Origin: Pectinophora gossypiella | Lineage: Eukaryota; Arthropoda; Insecta; Lepidoptera; Gelechiidae | Length of the DNA: 64,000 bases | Direction of reading: 5' to 3' | Assembly (NCBI RefSeq): GCF_024362695.1 | Contig: NC_065419.1 | Span: forward strand, 7,316,678-7,380,677 | Part shown: positions 10,341 through 21,731 of the stretch, one piece after another | Layout: each line of letters starts with the position of its first letter | Numbering within the stretch: position 1 is the first letter of the stretch | The notes under the pieces: generated by a model | What the model saw: only the letters and a program-made list of their open reading frames with translations | Databases searched by the model: none | Told to the model about the DNA's origin: nothing | Translations under genes and position numbers: made by a program

Positions 10341-10839
10341 GGTAAAAAGAATTTAAATTTACACGAAAACACCCGACGGAAATTGCCTGCACAATCTCAA
10401 GCAGCAACGATCCCCGAGGATACATCTCGCAGGCTTTATCTGGGTAACGTTCTGAAGGCTTTTGTTCGTCACCGACTCGATACAATGCTTAACATATTTT
10501 AATCTCATCGTCTTTGTTCGTCGGATGTCAGCGACAAATTAGCTGTGACTTTAACAAAGTTATCCGAGTTAGGAATATAATACGTTAGTAAGAAGTTAAG
10601 AGGATTTGAGGAGGTGTGATTAAACAGATATGAATTAAAAATACTGACACAGAATTTGGCACACTATCTTTATAGAAGCAATTCTACATATAAGTCATGA
10701 AAGACTAAAGTGTACCTACGCAATTGTGTCTTTATAATAATAATGAAAAAATAAGTATTTAGCGTTGTTACGTACTGAACAGTCTTTCATTGATTATTTT
10801 AAGCAAAGTACAAAAATAATTATAAAACGTTACATGATT
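10341..10839. other. 3' flank of the dehydrogenase gene
   Basis: AT-rich. No AATAAA was seen on the minus strand close to the stop at 10842-10840; the nearest variants are AATAAT words. The 3' UTR limit cannot be set. Confidence 0.35.
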
Positions 10840-11622
10840 TTAATGTCTATCAATGTTTCCTCCATCACCAAGCAACAACCCACAGTCGATGACGTAACAG
10901 CTTCCCGTAACACAGTGCGCTCTCTCACTCGCCAGGAAGCAAACCAGTTCAGCCACATCTTGTCCCAGAGCCACCTTCTTCAGTGGAGCAGCTGCTTTCA
11001 GACCTTCAAACAACTTCTCATTCTCCTCCTCATTCATTCCAGCCCTTCTAAATATTTCAGTTTTCACAGGACCAGGATTCACCGAATTTACTCGAACGCC
11101 TTTCGTTGCAAATTCTAACGCGACACATTTTGTGAACATGTCCAAAGCGGCTTTGCTCATACAATATGGAGTCATGAAAGTTATCGCTTTAGTCGATAGT
11201 ATACTAGATATATTAACGATGTTTCCTTTCGTTTCTATCAAGTACGGTAGCACCATTTTAGTAAGTAGGTAAGTGCCGCGAACGTTCGTAGACATTATTG
11301 AATCATAAGCCGACATGTCGCCGTGAATACCAGTTAGTTTGGAAATTCCAGCGTTGTTCACTAAAACATCGATCCTTTCATAATGTTTTATTGTTTCACT
11401 TACAATTCTTTGTAGATCTTCCTCAATAGTAACATCAGCAATAACGCTTAGAGGCGGGAAACCGTGGATGAGTTGACATTTTTCAGCGATTTTCTTTAAA
11501 TTATTTTGGTTTCTTCCCACGAGGGATAGTTTTGCTGATAATTTCGCGAAGTGCAATGCACATGCAGCACCAACACCCGAACTCGCTCCAGTAATTATTA
11601 CGACTTTGTTGGAGAACTCCAT
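10840..11622 (-). CDS. short-chain dehydrogenase/reductase, classical type, FabG-like
   Basis: A 260-residue, intronless gene for an NAD(P)(H)-dependent oxidoreductase with a Rossmann fold. From the chosen Met (ATG 11622-11620, G at +4) the cofactor motif TGASSGVG is at residues 11-18, the NNAG structural motif at 89-92, Asn113, the catalytic Ser near 140 (NISS), Tyr153 and Lys157 (YCMSK). The nicotinamide-side PG is in VNPGPVKTEI at 181-190, and a VTGSCYVIDCG C-terminal strand follows. All key residues are intact and the length is normal for classical SDRs (about 250). The frame stays open 43 codons further upstream (to 11751), but that part (FYFYTFSLFVV) is AT-rich, not SDR-like, and is probably 5' flank. 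A basic residue (Arg37) in GRNQ after beta-2 suggests NADP(H). No targeting signal is evident, so it is probably cytosolic. The substrate cannot be read from the sequence. An Inr-like TCAGT sits about 25 bases upstream. Confidence 0.92.
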   Translation of the reverse strand: MEFSNKVVIITGASSGVGAACALHFAKLSAKLSLVGRNQNNLKKIAEKCQLIHGFPPLSVIADVTIEEDLQRIVSETIKHYERIDVLVNNAGISKLTGIHGDMSAYDSIMSTNVRGTYLLTKMVLPYLIETKGNIVNISSILSTKAITFMTPYCMSKAALDMFTKCVALEFATKGVRVNSVNPGPVKTEIFRRAGMNEEENEKLFEGLKAAAPLKKVALGQDVAELVCFLASERAHCVTGSCYVIDCGLLLGDGGNIDRH

Positions 11623-12726
11623 ACTGTACCAGTAGAAATCCAACACTGAGTCAGTCTGAGGTAACGTAACTAGGTACCTAACCACGAATAATGAAAACGT
11701 GTAGAAATAGAATGTTGGCGTGGAATAAATATTTTTTAAGATTTTTATCAATATTATCTACTAATTTTACCTACTCAATCATTACTAAAATATTTAAAGG
11801 ACTTTGTTTATGATGCGTATAAATATAATTTATTTGTAAAATATATAATTATAATAAGTAATTTTATGTAACTTCATAAACAAAGCTCTTATTTGATCTT
11901 TTACGAAATGTATTAATATTAATTTAATATTCGTGTATTGTAAAGATAAAAAGTACATTTCTATATCATTGTATTATCTTCTTTAACGTTCGTGAAGTGA
12001 TCAGTGACTGTAGCATAATGTAATAGAATCGGTTTGTAATCCAATATTGCATGCGGTTACACTCACTGGGTTTTGCCATATTCTGAGACTGGTGATGCCC
12101 CGTTTTCACGTAAACTGTATGTAATCCTTGCAATAATTAAATTAATATCTACATGAAATCCACAGTGTTATTTAAAAAAGATGAGTGTTTTGAGTTGTGA
12201 TTACACAAAATGGCAATAATTTTATCTGTACTGCAACATACAAATAATAACGCGTTTTTTCGATTATATGTTCTATTTCAATTTACACAGATTTTTACTT
12301 GACGTGATATATTTAACATCTCGATGACTTAAAAATTGAATAAGTATACTTACTTACTAAATAATGTATGTGTGTAATATAATTATGTAGTTTTGTTGTG
12401 TAAGTGGTATTTATTTTTATTAGAGCATTTCATATTATTACGTCTGCATGTTATACACTATGTGAAGAAAAACAGCGTGAAGAAACCCCCCATACACTCC
12501 CGTAGATTGCCCCTAGAATACGTCGTATGTAAACTGAGAATCAGACCCGGAATTAGCAAATATGCACTCGCTTTACTAACATAGTTAAACGGTTGTCAAG
12601 TCCAGTCGGTCCACCTAATGGCTTGTCTCTGTCCACATTGCGTCTTGTCAATCAACCTCTATTGTGTCTAGTAGTGTATACAGACTATGATATAGTATGT
12701 CATATATTCTTTTGAATCTATACTTT
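11623..12726. other. 5' flank of the dehydrogenase gene; otherwise empty
   Basis: AT-rich, with no TATA box at a convincing distance from the ATG and no repeat family recognised. A 63-codon plus-strand open frame at 12393 has no supporting signal. Confidence 0.35.
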
Positions 12727-13190
12727 TCTATACTAATATTATAAAGCTGAAGAGTTTGTTTGTTTGTTTGTTTGTTTGAACGCGCTAATCTCCGAAACTA
12801 CTGGTGCGATTTGAATAATTCTTTTTTTGTTGGATAGTCCATTTATCGAGGAAGGCTATAGGCTAAATAACATTACGCTATGACCAATAGGAGCAAAGAC
12901 AGAGCGGTAAATGTGTAAAAAACGGGGAAAATTATTCATTTTTGAAGGCTTTCTTTGCGTGCGCTGCGAAAACGGTTCAAGATACACAAAAAATATGTAT
13001 GAAAGAATTATTCCTCTATACATGATCTAAAAAAAAGTCCGCGACGGCATATGTCTATCTTTTAAGGTTTAGTCACAATGACCGTTTTTATGGTACCAAA
13101 TTTGGTCGAAATAATTTGTTTAAGTTGTATCAACATAATAATATTAATCTTTATTCAAATATAAATATAAATATGTTGTTGGTTAAGAGT
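12727..13190 (+). mobile_element. Helitron-like fragment (Lep1 type)
   Basis: Starts TCTATACTAATATTATAAAG, followed by a TTTG microsatellite and the AACTACTGGTGCGATTTGAA motif typical of the 5' part of lepidopteran Helitrons. The 3' hairpin and CTRR end are not seen before the next element starts at 13197. Confidence 0.6.
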
Positions 13191-13315
13191 ACTTCATCTA
13201 TACTTATAATAAATCTGTAGAGAGGTCAATTCTGTACATTAAATATTTTTTCAAAATAACTATCAGGGGGTGATAAGTGGTCGATACTGATGCCAAAAAT
13301 GCAATCAGTAAAATT

Positions 13316-13316
<1 letters not shown>

Positions 13317-13364
<48 letters not shown>
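13317..13364 (+). repeat. (CTGT)n microsatellite
   Basis: About twelve perfect CTGT units at the usual microsatellite position near the 5' end of the Helitron. It makes an artefactual SVCLSVCLSVCL open frame. Confidence 0.95.
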
Positions 13365-13486
13365 ATGTTCCTTATAGAAACAAAAACTACTGGGCGGATT
13401 TTAATGAAACTTGGTACAATTATTCTTCACACTCCTGGACAGGTTATAGTATACTTTTCATCACGCTACAATCAATAGGAGCAGAG

Positions 13487-14900
13487 TAGTGAAGGGAAAT
13501 CATTTTGTATGAAAAATCTAAACCGCTCAAGTTAGACGTTTGAAATTTGGCATGCAGGTACCTTAGATACCGTAGAGGTGCACTAAGAAAGGAATTCCCG
13601 AAATTCCTACGGTAACGGGAATTAGCGGGAAAATCCTTTTGTATGAAAAATCTAAACCACTCAAGTTAGACGTTTGAAATTTGGCATGCAGGTACCTTAG
13701 ATACCGTAGAGGTGTACTAAGAAAGGAATTCCCGAAATTCCTACGGGAACGGCAATTAGCGGGAAAATCCTTTTGTATGAAAAATCTAAACCACTCAAGT
13801 TAGACGTTTGAAATTTGGCATGCAGGTACCATAGGTACCGTAGAGGTGCACTAAGAAAGGAATTCCCAAAATTCTCACGGGAACGGGAATTAACGGGAAA
13901 ATCCTTTTGTATGAAAAATCTAAACCATTCAAGTTAGATGTTTGAAATTTGGCTCGCAGGTACCTTAGATACCGTAGAGGTGCACTAAGAAAGGAATTCC
14001 CGAAATTCCCACGGGAACGGGAATTAGCGGGAAAATCCTTTTGTATGAAAAATCTAAACCATTCAAGTTAGACGTTTGAAATTTGTCATGCAGGTACCTT
14101 AAATACCGTAGAGGTACACTAAGAAAGGAATTCCCGAAATTCCCACGGGAACGGGAATTAGCGGGAAAATCCTTTTGTATGAAAAATCTAAACCACTCAA
14201 GTTAGACGTTTGAAATTTGGCATACAGGTACCATAGGTACCGTAGAGGTGCACTAAGAAAGGAATTCCCGAAATTCCCACGGGAACGGGAATTAGCGGGA
14301 AAATCCTTTTGTATGAAAAATCTAAACCACTCAAGTTAGACGTTTGAAATTTGTCATGCAGGTACCTTAGATGCCGTAGAGGTGTACTAAGAAAGGAATT
14401 CCCGAAATTCCCACGGAAACGGGAATTAGCGGGAAAATCCTTTTGTATGAAAAATCTAAACCACTCAAGTTAGACGTTTGAAATTTGGCATGCAGGTACT
14501 TTAGTAAACTTAAAGCTTAGTTGCAACAGGATATTACAAAATTCCCACGGGAACGGTAGTTAGCGGGAAAAACATTTGTATGAAAAAATCAAATCTAAAT
14601 AAAAGGAGAAACTGACTGACTCAGTGACTGACATATCAACGCATAGCCTGAACGGCTAAACGTAGGCATTTGAAATTTGGAAGGGACATAGCTTAGGTAC
14701 CGTAGAGGTGCACTAAGAAAGGAATTCCCGGAATTCCCACGGGAACGGAAATTTGCGGGAAAATCCTTTTGTATGAAAAATCTAAACCGCTTAAGTTAGA
14801 CGCTTGAAATTTGGCATGCAGGTACCTTAGTTAACTTAAAGCTTAGTTGCAACAGGATATTGCAAAATTCCCACGGAAACGGGAGTAAGCGGGAAAAAAA
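13487..14900 (+). repeat. 134-bp tandem repeat array
   Basis: Using the anchor ATTAGCGGGAAAATCC, units start at 13487, 13621, 13755, 13889, 14023, 14157, 14291, 14425 and 14559, exactly 134 bases apart. Two more anchors lie at 14751 and 14885 after a 192-base step. Units differ by a few point changes. Each holds TTTGAAATTTGGCATGCAGG and an inverted ACGGGAACGGG/CCCGAAATTCCC area. Confidence 0.93.
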
Positions 14901-14940
14901 CATTTGTATGAAAAAATCGAAACCGCGTAAGATAGATGTT

Positions 14941-15130
14941 TTCAATTCAATTCAATTAAATTATTTATTGCATTCCATGTAGTACAATGGGGTGTTACAT
15001 AGGCATAGGAACTAAAACATGGACCCTGTAGGGCACAGCAACGTTGAAGGGAAGAGAGGAAGTGTGTATTAAAATTAAAACTCAATGAACAATCAATTAA
15101 AAAAAAAATCAATTCAATCAATTGATTCAA
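14941..15130 (-). mobile_element. LINE 3' tail nested in the Helitron
   Basis: Begins with TTCAATTCAATTCAATT (the reversed tail repeat) and contains GCATTCCATGTAGTACAATG and TTCCCTTCAACGTTGCTG in minus orientation. The same 3' end is in plus orientation at 32560-32665. The Helitron sequence resumes at about 15134, so this insertion is younger. Confidence 0.7.
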
Positions 15131-15328
15131 TCTAGCATGCATGCATACCTTAGTAAATATAAAGTTTATTTTTGGCTGTATTTTGAAAAATGGGAGTTAT
15201 TGGGAAAAAAAAAATTATGAAAAAATCTAAACTGCATAAGTATGCACTCCCACACACACAAAGATCTCTCTCTTATATAACACGCCACGCGGACGAAGTC
15301 GCGGGCAAAAGCTAGTGGTTCATTAGAC

Positions 15329-15653
15329 GGCCTCTGTAGTCCAGTGGTTGAACGATGTGCTCACGATCCAGAGATCCCAGGTTCGATTCCCGGTGGGGAC
15401 AAATCACAAACAATATTTTGTGGTCCCTAGTTTGGTTAGGACATTACAGGCTGATCACCTGATTGTCCAAAACGTAAGATGATTCGTGCTTCGGAAGGCA
15501 CGCTAAGCCATTGGTCCCGGTTACTACTTACTGATGTAAGTACGTAGTCGTTACAAGAGTCATGTCAGGGGCCTATGGCGGCACAATAATAACCCTGCCA
15601 CCAGGGTTGACGGGGTTGGTAATCCACCTCACAACCCACACGACAGAAGAAGA
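15329..15653 (+). mobile_element. SINE-A, full length
   Basis: tRNA head with the B box GGTTCGATTCC at 15382-15392, the complete body and core, and an AGAAGAAG tail. It lies fourteen bases after the Helitron end. Confidence 0.85.
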
Positions 15654-15664
15654 TTAGACGTACT

Positions 15665-15745
15665 TAACATAAACAGGCTGTGTACGTCCCTCTGCTGGGC
15701 ACAGGCCTTCCCGCAATCAACCGGAGGGGGTACGGAGCATACGCC
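15665..15745 (-). mobile_element. LINE/SINE-C type tail fragment
   Basis: On the minus strand: CCCCCTCCGGTTGATTGCGG, then GGCCTGTGCCCAGCAGAGGG and ACGTACACAGCCTG. The same tail ends SINE-C at 50874-51203. Further shards of it are at 26316-26360, 36700-36770, 42722-42800, 47797-47860 and 60504-60535. Confidence 0.6.
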
Positions 15746-16004
15746 ACTACTGCGGGTTATGTTAGGGTGATGTTTTAGGGCTAGTAGTTGGGATTGTTGG
15801 GTTACCATAACTTCCGAAGCACATCAATTACAGTTTCTATAATGTTCTTTCCAATAATATCGCAATAAACTGTTTAAAAGAATAAATATATTTATGAATG
15901 GGTTCTTTTGTATATTGTGAATTAAGGCGTGTAGGTACTAGGTTCAAGATAAATTATGAAATTCTGATTACTTACTAAATAAAGAAAACAAAATTTGGGT
16001 TTTT

Positions 16005-16120
16005 TTAATTATTTTCAGTACCACACTTTTGCGACGGAAAATTTCACTTGATATGAACTCAGAATCATGGCCTGAGACATCCCTTAAAAGTTTTCGTTAC
16101 GATATCACTGACACCCTGTA
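16005..16120. mobile_element. MITE-T right half
   Basis: Only the right arm remains: GACGGAAAATTTCACTTGAT, AACTCAGAATCATGG and the end CACTGACACCCTGTA. Confidence 0.7.
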
Positions 16121-16271
16121 TAACATAAGCTCCCGACTATATCCCAGTTGGGGTAAACATAGGTACATCCATCGCATGATGAAGTACCCACAGTCCCACA
16201 CCTCACCGAGCTATCTGTTAAACCAACGTAATAGGCGGCCTTTCTTGATGTTAGTTTCAGTTATAGATGTA

Positions 16272-16700
16272 AAACAACCGATTTAAAACGATTTAAACCA
16301 AATATTGCCGTTTTAAACCCCAAATAAATCGTTTTAAACCGTTGAAAACTCGCCTACAACAATACTGTGTGTTTTAAATTTCATTATGGGCAATTTTTGG
16401 TCACTTGACGTCATGTTTCGTATTATTAGTTTATAGAATATCAATAAAAAGTATCTATAGAACTAAACACGCTAAGTATATTATTATCAATAACAGCATA
16501 CTTATTATACATTCAAAATTCTTTACACAGTTTATAGGTACTCCGTTATATCCCTACCTCGGTAAAAACAAGAAAATGTAGTTATAATTAAGAAAAACAT
16601 AGTCATCAACAGCAGCCATTTTAAACCGAAATAAATGGTTGATTTCAAAAAGGTTTTTTTCGTTTTAAACGGATTGTTTTAAATAGTTTTAAAGCGACCT
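16272..16700. mobile_element. candidate inverted-repeat element with TTTAAAC clusters
   Basis: The left 70 bases repeat GATTTAAA and GTTTTAAACC words. The right 80 bases carry the reverse, CGTTTTAAACGGATTGTTTT and AGTTTTAAAGCG. The two arms align as imperfect inverted repeats around an AT-rich centre. No open frame; boundaries are approximate. Confidence 0.45.
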
Positions 16701-17170
16701 TAAATCTATAGTTTTAGTACTTACTCCACGAGTGCATGCTAGAGTCGCTGTGTAGATATTTGCTCTAATGTGTAAGATAAGCATAAGACCTAATTCGCCA
16801 TGTACACAATATATGTATATTAAGGTTGGTATACAGTGTACGCATACATTGTTATGACATTTAGGCAAACATTGTTTCGACCGTAATCTACAGGTTGCGT
16901 GTATACCTCAAAGGTAATTATCATTAGGACAATCAGATATCTGGATTGGGGGATTTTTTTTTTACGACAGCTAATATGGGTGGTATGGGAATGTACGTAG
17001 CTATTAATCAATATTCAAGTCGGAATTGATATTTTAAACGGACTTCAAAAAAGAAGGAGGTTTTAAACTTTACCCGTATCTGTGTAATATTGTTGGAATT
17101 GCATAATATTCGTATATGTTAGTCTAAGGCTTCTTAACCCGCGTGCCAAATTTCATAGGTGTATGTGTGT

Positions 17171-17307
17171 ACAGTCATGAGGAATATAATGTACCCACTT
17201 TAAGACTCTGTCGCACTAACATATTTGACATTTAGTGACACTTACAGTTCAATTTGTCAAAAAAGTTAATGTGACATGGTACCAAAGTGTATAATGCTCG
17301 TGACCGT
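17171..17307. repeat. repeat E copy
   Basis: Starts ACAGTCATGAGGAATATA, contains TTTGTCAAAAAAGTTAATG and GACATGG, and ends CTCGTGACCGT. The end is an inverted version of the start, so it is probably a MITE of about 140 bp. Other copies are at 34632-34774 and 37245-37480. Confidence 0.7.
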
Positions 17308-17599
17308 GTGTATCAGAATTTAGGTTTTTATTGTATTTAACAAAATATTATATCTTACATTTTATTTGTCAGATTTTAAATTCGGTTATTTTTAAAAAAA
17401 AAAACTTACTTTTTTCTTATTTTCTAGTCAACGTGACGAAAATTTTATATATAGAAGTGTTTGCTATCCATCACACCACCAGGGCTACGGCCAGCTGTCC
17501 GAGTATGGTCGGTCCACTATGTAAAAAATAAAAAAAAATACACAATTTGAGCCTGTTCAGTGTGTTGTGTTTCTCATTGGAATTCACATACTGTGAATT

Positions 17600-17790
17600 G
17601 ACATTACAGGCTGATCACCTGATTGTCCGAAAGTAAGATGAGTGCTACGGAAGGCACGTTAAACCGTTGGTCCCGGTTATTACTTACTGATGTAATGTAG
17701 TCGTTACATGGCTTTTGGCGGCTCAATAGTAACCCTGACATCAGGGTTGGTGAGGTTGGTACTCCACCTCACAACCCACACGATAGAAGA
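17600..17790 (+). mobile_element. SINE-A, 5' truncated
   Basis: Begins in the body at GACATTACAGGCTGATCACC and keeps the core and tail. Contains small deletions around the TCAGGGGCC segment. Confidence 0.8.
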
Positions 17791-17944
17791 ACAGGCTGTG
17801 ACTTGCTTACTGATTACTAGAGCCACTGCTTATAAATACAATGTAAATCATGAATAGCCGGCAAACGGTAAGAATGAGCTTTTTGTATGGTGTGCCCGGG
17901 GTGTGACATCATCATGGAATAGAAGAAAGAGGTTGGAAGTGCAT

Positions 17945-18102
17945 TTTTTTTTGACGTGACTTATTGTTTGCCGCAGATGGCATTAACTACTTGGCCGGAC
18001 AAATAGGGGCGCTGAAGGCTCTCACCCGGTACAACGTTTAAGACAAAAGGCCTGAGGGTGCCCAGTTGGGCGCGAACCTCGGCTCAGGGCGTCGTCTGGT
18101 TG
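17945..18102 (-). mobile_element. element R 3' end
   Basis: The poly(T) run on the plus strand is the A tail. Reading minus, GACGCCCTGAGCCGAGGTTC comes first and AATAAGTCACGTCAAAAAAA last. It is 5'-truncated in the 3' UTR, and the coding end seen at 31090-31401 is missing. Confidence 0.75.
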
Positions 18103-18824
18103 GAAGTGCTCTAATGCGCATTTTGTATGAGAATCGCCGTCGCCGCCGGTGCAACCCTGCTCTCTTGCAAACAGATAACTACGACAACTCTACTGCTTCT
18201 CAAATTCCATAACTACTGATACTGATATGAAGTCTGCATAACATAACATAACACTAACACTGTTATCATAACTTTTCGTAAGATATTGCATACTAAGGTT
18301 TTTAGCTTTCCTGTGAAGTTTGACTTATTGTTTGCAGGTTATAATACACAAGACGTCCTTCTAATATACTATCGCAGAGCTTCGTGAGTCGTAAAGTTTG
18401 CGTACGAGTGGAGTGCAAAGTTGAAGTATGTTTGCTCATACTTGTATGCCGCGCGTTTCGCCTCTCTTCTCCTCTTTCTTCCATTCCATGGATACAATAC
18501 AGGTAAGTAAATAAAAACACTTTTATTTTCGTACAATTTATTCGAGTCGCCCCGAAATACGAAAGACAACATTAAAATTTGAAGCGATTTTATGTACAAC
18601 ATCACCTTACGTACGTACGTCGATAATTGAAACTTACAATATGAAGCTCCCTAAGTCGTCTTTGGCACTTGCTTTATTATAACTACGGTAATACTGGTGC
18701 CTTGTGGTGGGTACAATAAAGAATTATTGTATTGTATTTTGTAGCACTACAAATAAACATACTTGTGTATTACGAGTTACTACTCACTTGAGTTATAATT
18801 AAGTTTATCATTACAACAGATCTA

Positions 18825-19515
18825 GAGGGTTTAAAAGCCTAATTGAAGCAAATTGACTACTTGACATTTCAAATTTACTTTCAATAATCTCAATTTTTTT
18901 TTTCAATAATCACAAACGCTTATTTTGTATCTCTTAAAATATTTTATTTCGTTATCTTCAAATTTCGCGCGAAAACGGTTGGTCACGTGACAGTTTGCCC
19001 GGTGACGTCACATTTCAGTAAACACAGACAGAGCCTCAGAGACAGTTATTGTATATTTTGTGAGATGTGACGTCAAAGGAAACTCAATCATGGCCGCCCG
19101 TGTTTCGGCTCTTGCAATACACAGATAAAAAATCACATATTTATTTTGTAAAAATAAAATATTTAAAAATGACCTTACTAAGAACAAACTATCGTTAAAT
19201 GATAAACTACTATGTCCCAAATATTGCATATTTTATTGTTACAATTTATACCTGTATTGCCTGACGTGAATTTGATACATCTTAAACCCATTATGGGTTT
19301 CAGTGTCGTAATGTAAGAATTTTATAATATCTTTTGTAATGAATGAATAAATAAATAATAAATAACTGTCAAGTAGCCAATATCTAAAAAAGTAATATTG
19401 CTATTTGACATTTTCTTGACATTGCGGACTCCTTCGCTTACTTTTATATGCGCAAATATCAAATTGCAATATTGCTATACTTAAAAATGAATTGTTTCTT
19501 TGTTTAGACCCCCTG
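18825..19515. mobile_element. MITE-P copy split by an insertion
   Basis: Left MITE-P arm at 18825-18880 (GGGTTTAAAAGCC, AAGCAAATTGACTACTTGAC); right part at 19368-19515 (GTCAAGTAGCC, ending TTTAGACCCCCTG). About 490 bases between them do not belong. They include a GTGACGTCACAT at about 19001 and the inverse ATGTGACGTCA at about 19066, and end in AATGAATGAATAAATAAATA. Confidence 0.55.
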
Positions 19516-21190
19516 AATGGTGTTAATATTACAATTTGAATATTTAGAAATAAAGACTTCAAAATCCCACTGACTAATTATTATTACTATTTAGTTTTCA
19601 TTACAAAGGCAAAGGAACCTTGATTTATGAAAATAATTTAGTTTGTGTCTTCCAGCAGGGTTTTGTTTTTTTTTTTTTATACTATTACTACGACAGATTT
19701 AAACTACAAAATTATACTTTACAGATACTCTAACGACAATTTTTATTGTTTAAGAAACTCCATACTCTGGCAAAGATTTTCACGATAAAAAGTCAAGAGA
19801 TAGTAATACTCAACCAGAGGAAGATATAACTTCTGTATCGATTATTGTAAAATGATTTTTATATTTAAGCAAAGAAAAAAGAGAAGAGAAAAAGATTTTT
19901 GCTAATTTTTAAACAGAATGCGGAGCTTCCTAAAAGCGTTTAAGTATTATGACTAGTAATATGAAATTCTTACAGCCGTATAGGAGCATTAAGATATCGT
20001 AACTTTGTACAAAACTCGTGTGGACACACTGGAGGGAGCGCGATTCTGGACGTTTGTTACACCCTTTACAAGTAACTTACCTACCTTACACCTAACATCT
20101 ACTTACTATTACAACATATACTTCCCTCTGTAGGCGAAGATCACGAAAATTGATAGAATACTGAACAATGCACTGAACGGGATTTTAAAATGATTGGGAG
20201 AAGAAATGACTCCGAAATCCTCCCCAGAGATGAAAAAGAACACATTTTTAATTCGCGTATCAATTTATATTAAAAACCCCATCGACAAAGATCTGAAGAA
20301 AAATTGTTATGCATGAAATTTTGGTATGAGGTAAAAAATGTATGTGGGACAGGTTATGTGGGGATCAATATGGGACGCTCACCAATATATTATTATTTTG
20401 TCCGGCCAACCGTGAACACTCCAACAGACTGCTCACAGCCATTTTTAAAACGAATTTAAATTTTGTTTATCGAACATTTCCGATGAACAGGAAAATACCA
20501 TTATTGGGAAAATAAATACACTTTACACTCTAACGAGCTTAAACAAAACTGCTCAGGTACATCCGACTCTGTTATATCCATGTACAAAAAGGGTCTTTCA
20601 ACCTCTAACTTTATTCTAGGTGAATCCACAACTACACATTCAAAATGGCAAAATCTACGAGAGGAAAATTTGCTCGTAAATATAAAAATAATGATGTACC
20701 TACTTCTAATGTGTACTATACTAATAAGCGATTCCTGTACATTGAAATAATAATATTTACATCTAGTCTAACACAGCTCGACAATACTGGAAAGGAATTT
20801 CAACTTCCGACACAAATATCGAGATCACAATATCGCTTGGCAATATATTCTTAAAGCTAATTACATTAACGACTAGCAATTATCTGAGCTCTTTCACAAT
20901 ATTCCTACATTTTAAGTAAATATTTACTAATAATAAGCACAATATTAGCTCTGCTATTCGTCGACAAAAATATTCCCAAATTCTTTATACGATCAATATT
21001 CCCAAATGTGTCTTATAACCACCTACTTGTTGACATTTATAAGCTTTCTGAAAAATGCCAATAAGGCTTTTACAAATATTTCTACGTTGATGTCAAATCG
21101 TCGTTCTGGTAAGTATAATAATTAATTATAAGTAGGTACCTATGTCACATACAACTTCGATCTTTGAAAAACAACCTCTCATTTACATCA
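19516..21190. other. no gene recognised
   Basis: AT-rich, with no splice-supported open frame. The 69-codon plus-strand frame at 20645 has no motif and is probably chance. Confidence 0.35.
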
Positions 21191-21731
21191 CCGTACCATT
21201 GATTTATCACTACCGTAGATCCAGCGCTTGATACAAAAATGCGGCGAAAAATTGGCGCTTGTTTAGCTATACAATCGTACACAGCGGTATATACATTCAA
21301 TAAAATCGTGTCAAATTAAGAAAGTACATATCGTCTTATTACCTATATTACCGCGTGGTGTTGTGTAACGCGGTCGGGTCATACTGCGACTGGGGGACTG
21401 ATCTCGGATTGACCGAGAGTACTTGTGTATTTTAAAATAAAATAATAATTTTGGTGGGTTTTACTGCGAAAATTAAATTGTTTATACTAAGATAACATGC
21501 ACAATGTCATTACTTATTAGAAATATGATGTTCCATCCGTCTTTTTTCGCTATGAGCTTCTATTTTTGCAAGTTTTTACCGCGCACTTCCCCGTGTTGCC
21601 AGTTCGGCGCCTAATCGTGCACTGAGGTAAAGTACTGTCAACGTTGCTATATTAACAGTAACTTTGCGTCCCACTTTTTGAGCGCTGGTGTTCAATCTAC
21701 GGTAGTAGTAAATCTATGCACCGTACTCATT
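21191..21731. mobile_element. candidate TIR element, about 540 bp
   Basis: The left end, with TTTATCACTACCGTAGATCC and AGCGCTT, is mirrored at the right end by AGCGCTGGTG, ATCTACGGTAGTAGTAAAT and CACCGT. Inside there is no open frame. A non-autonomous DNA transposon is the likely identity. Confidence 0.5.

Larger units (their letters stand above)
13197..15315 (+). mobile_element. non-autonomous Helitron with internal tandem array
   Basis: The 5' end TCTATACTTATAATAAATCT is preceded by A. The 3' end is a CGCGGACGAAGTCGCG hairpin, then GGCAAAAG and the terminal CTAG, followed by T. The element therefore sits between A and T with no target duplication, as Helitrons do. Inside are a CTGT microsatellite, AACTACTGGGCGGATTTTAA, the 134-bp array and a nested LINE tail. 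No Rep/helicase frame is present. Confidence 0.8.

Noticed and set aside
10765..11118. 117-codon plus-strand open frame
   Set aside because: Shadow of the dehydrogenase gene on the other strand; no start or motif support.
13277..13489. Open frames rich in SVCLSVCL
   Set aside because: Produced by the CTGT microsatellite in the Helitron.
13487..14900. Possible CRISPR-like or satellite array
   Set aside because: Units are contiguous 134-mers without spacers, inside a Helitron of a eukaryotic genome.
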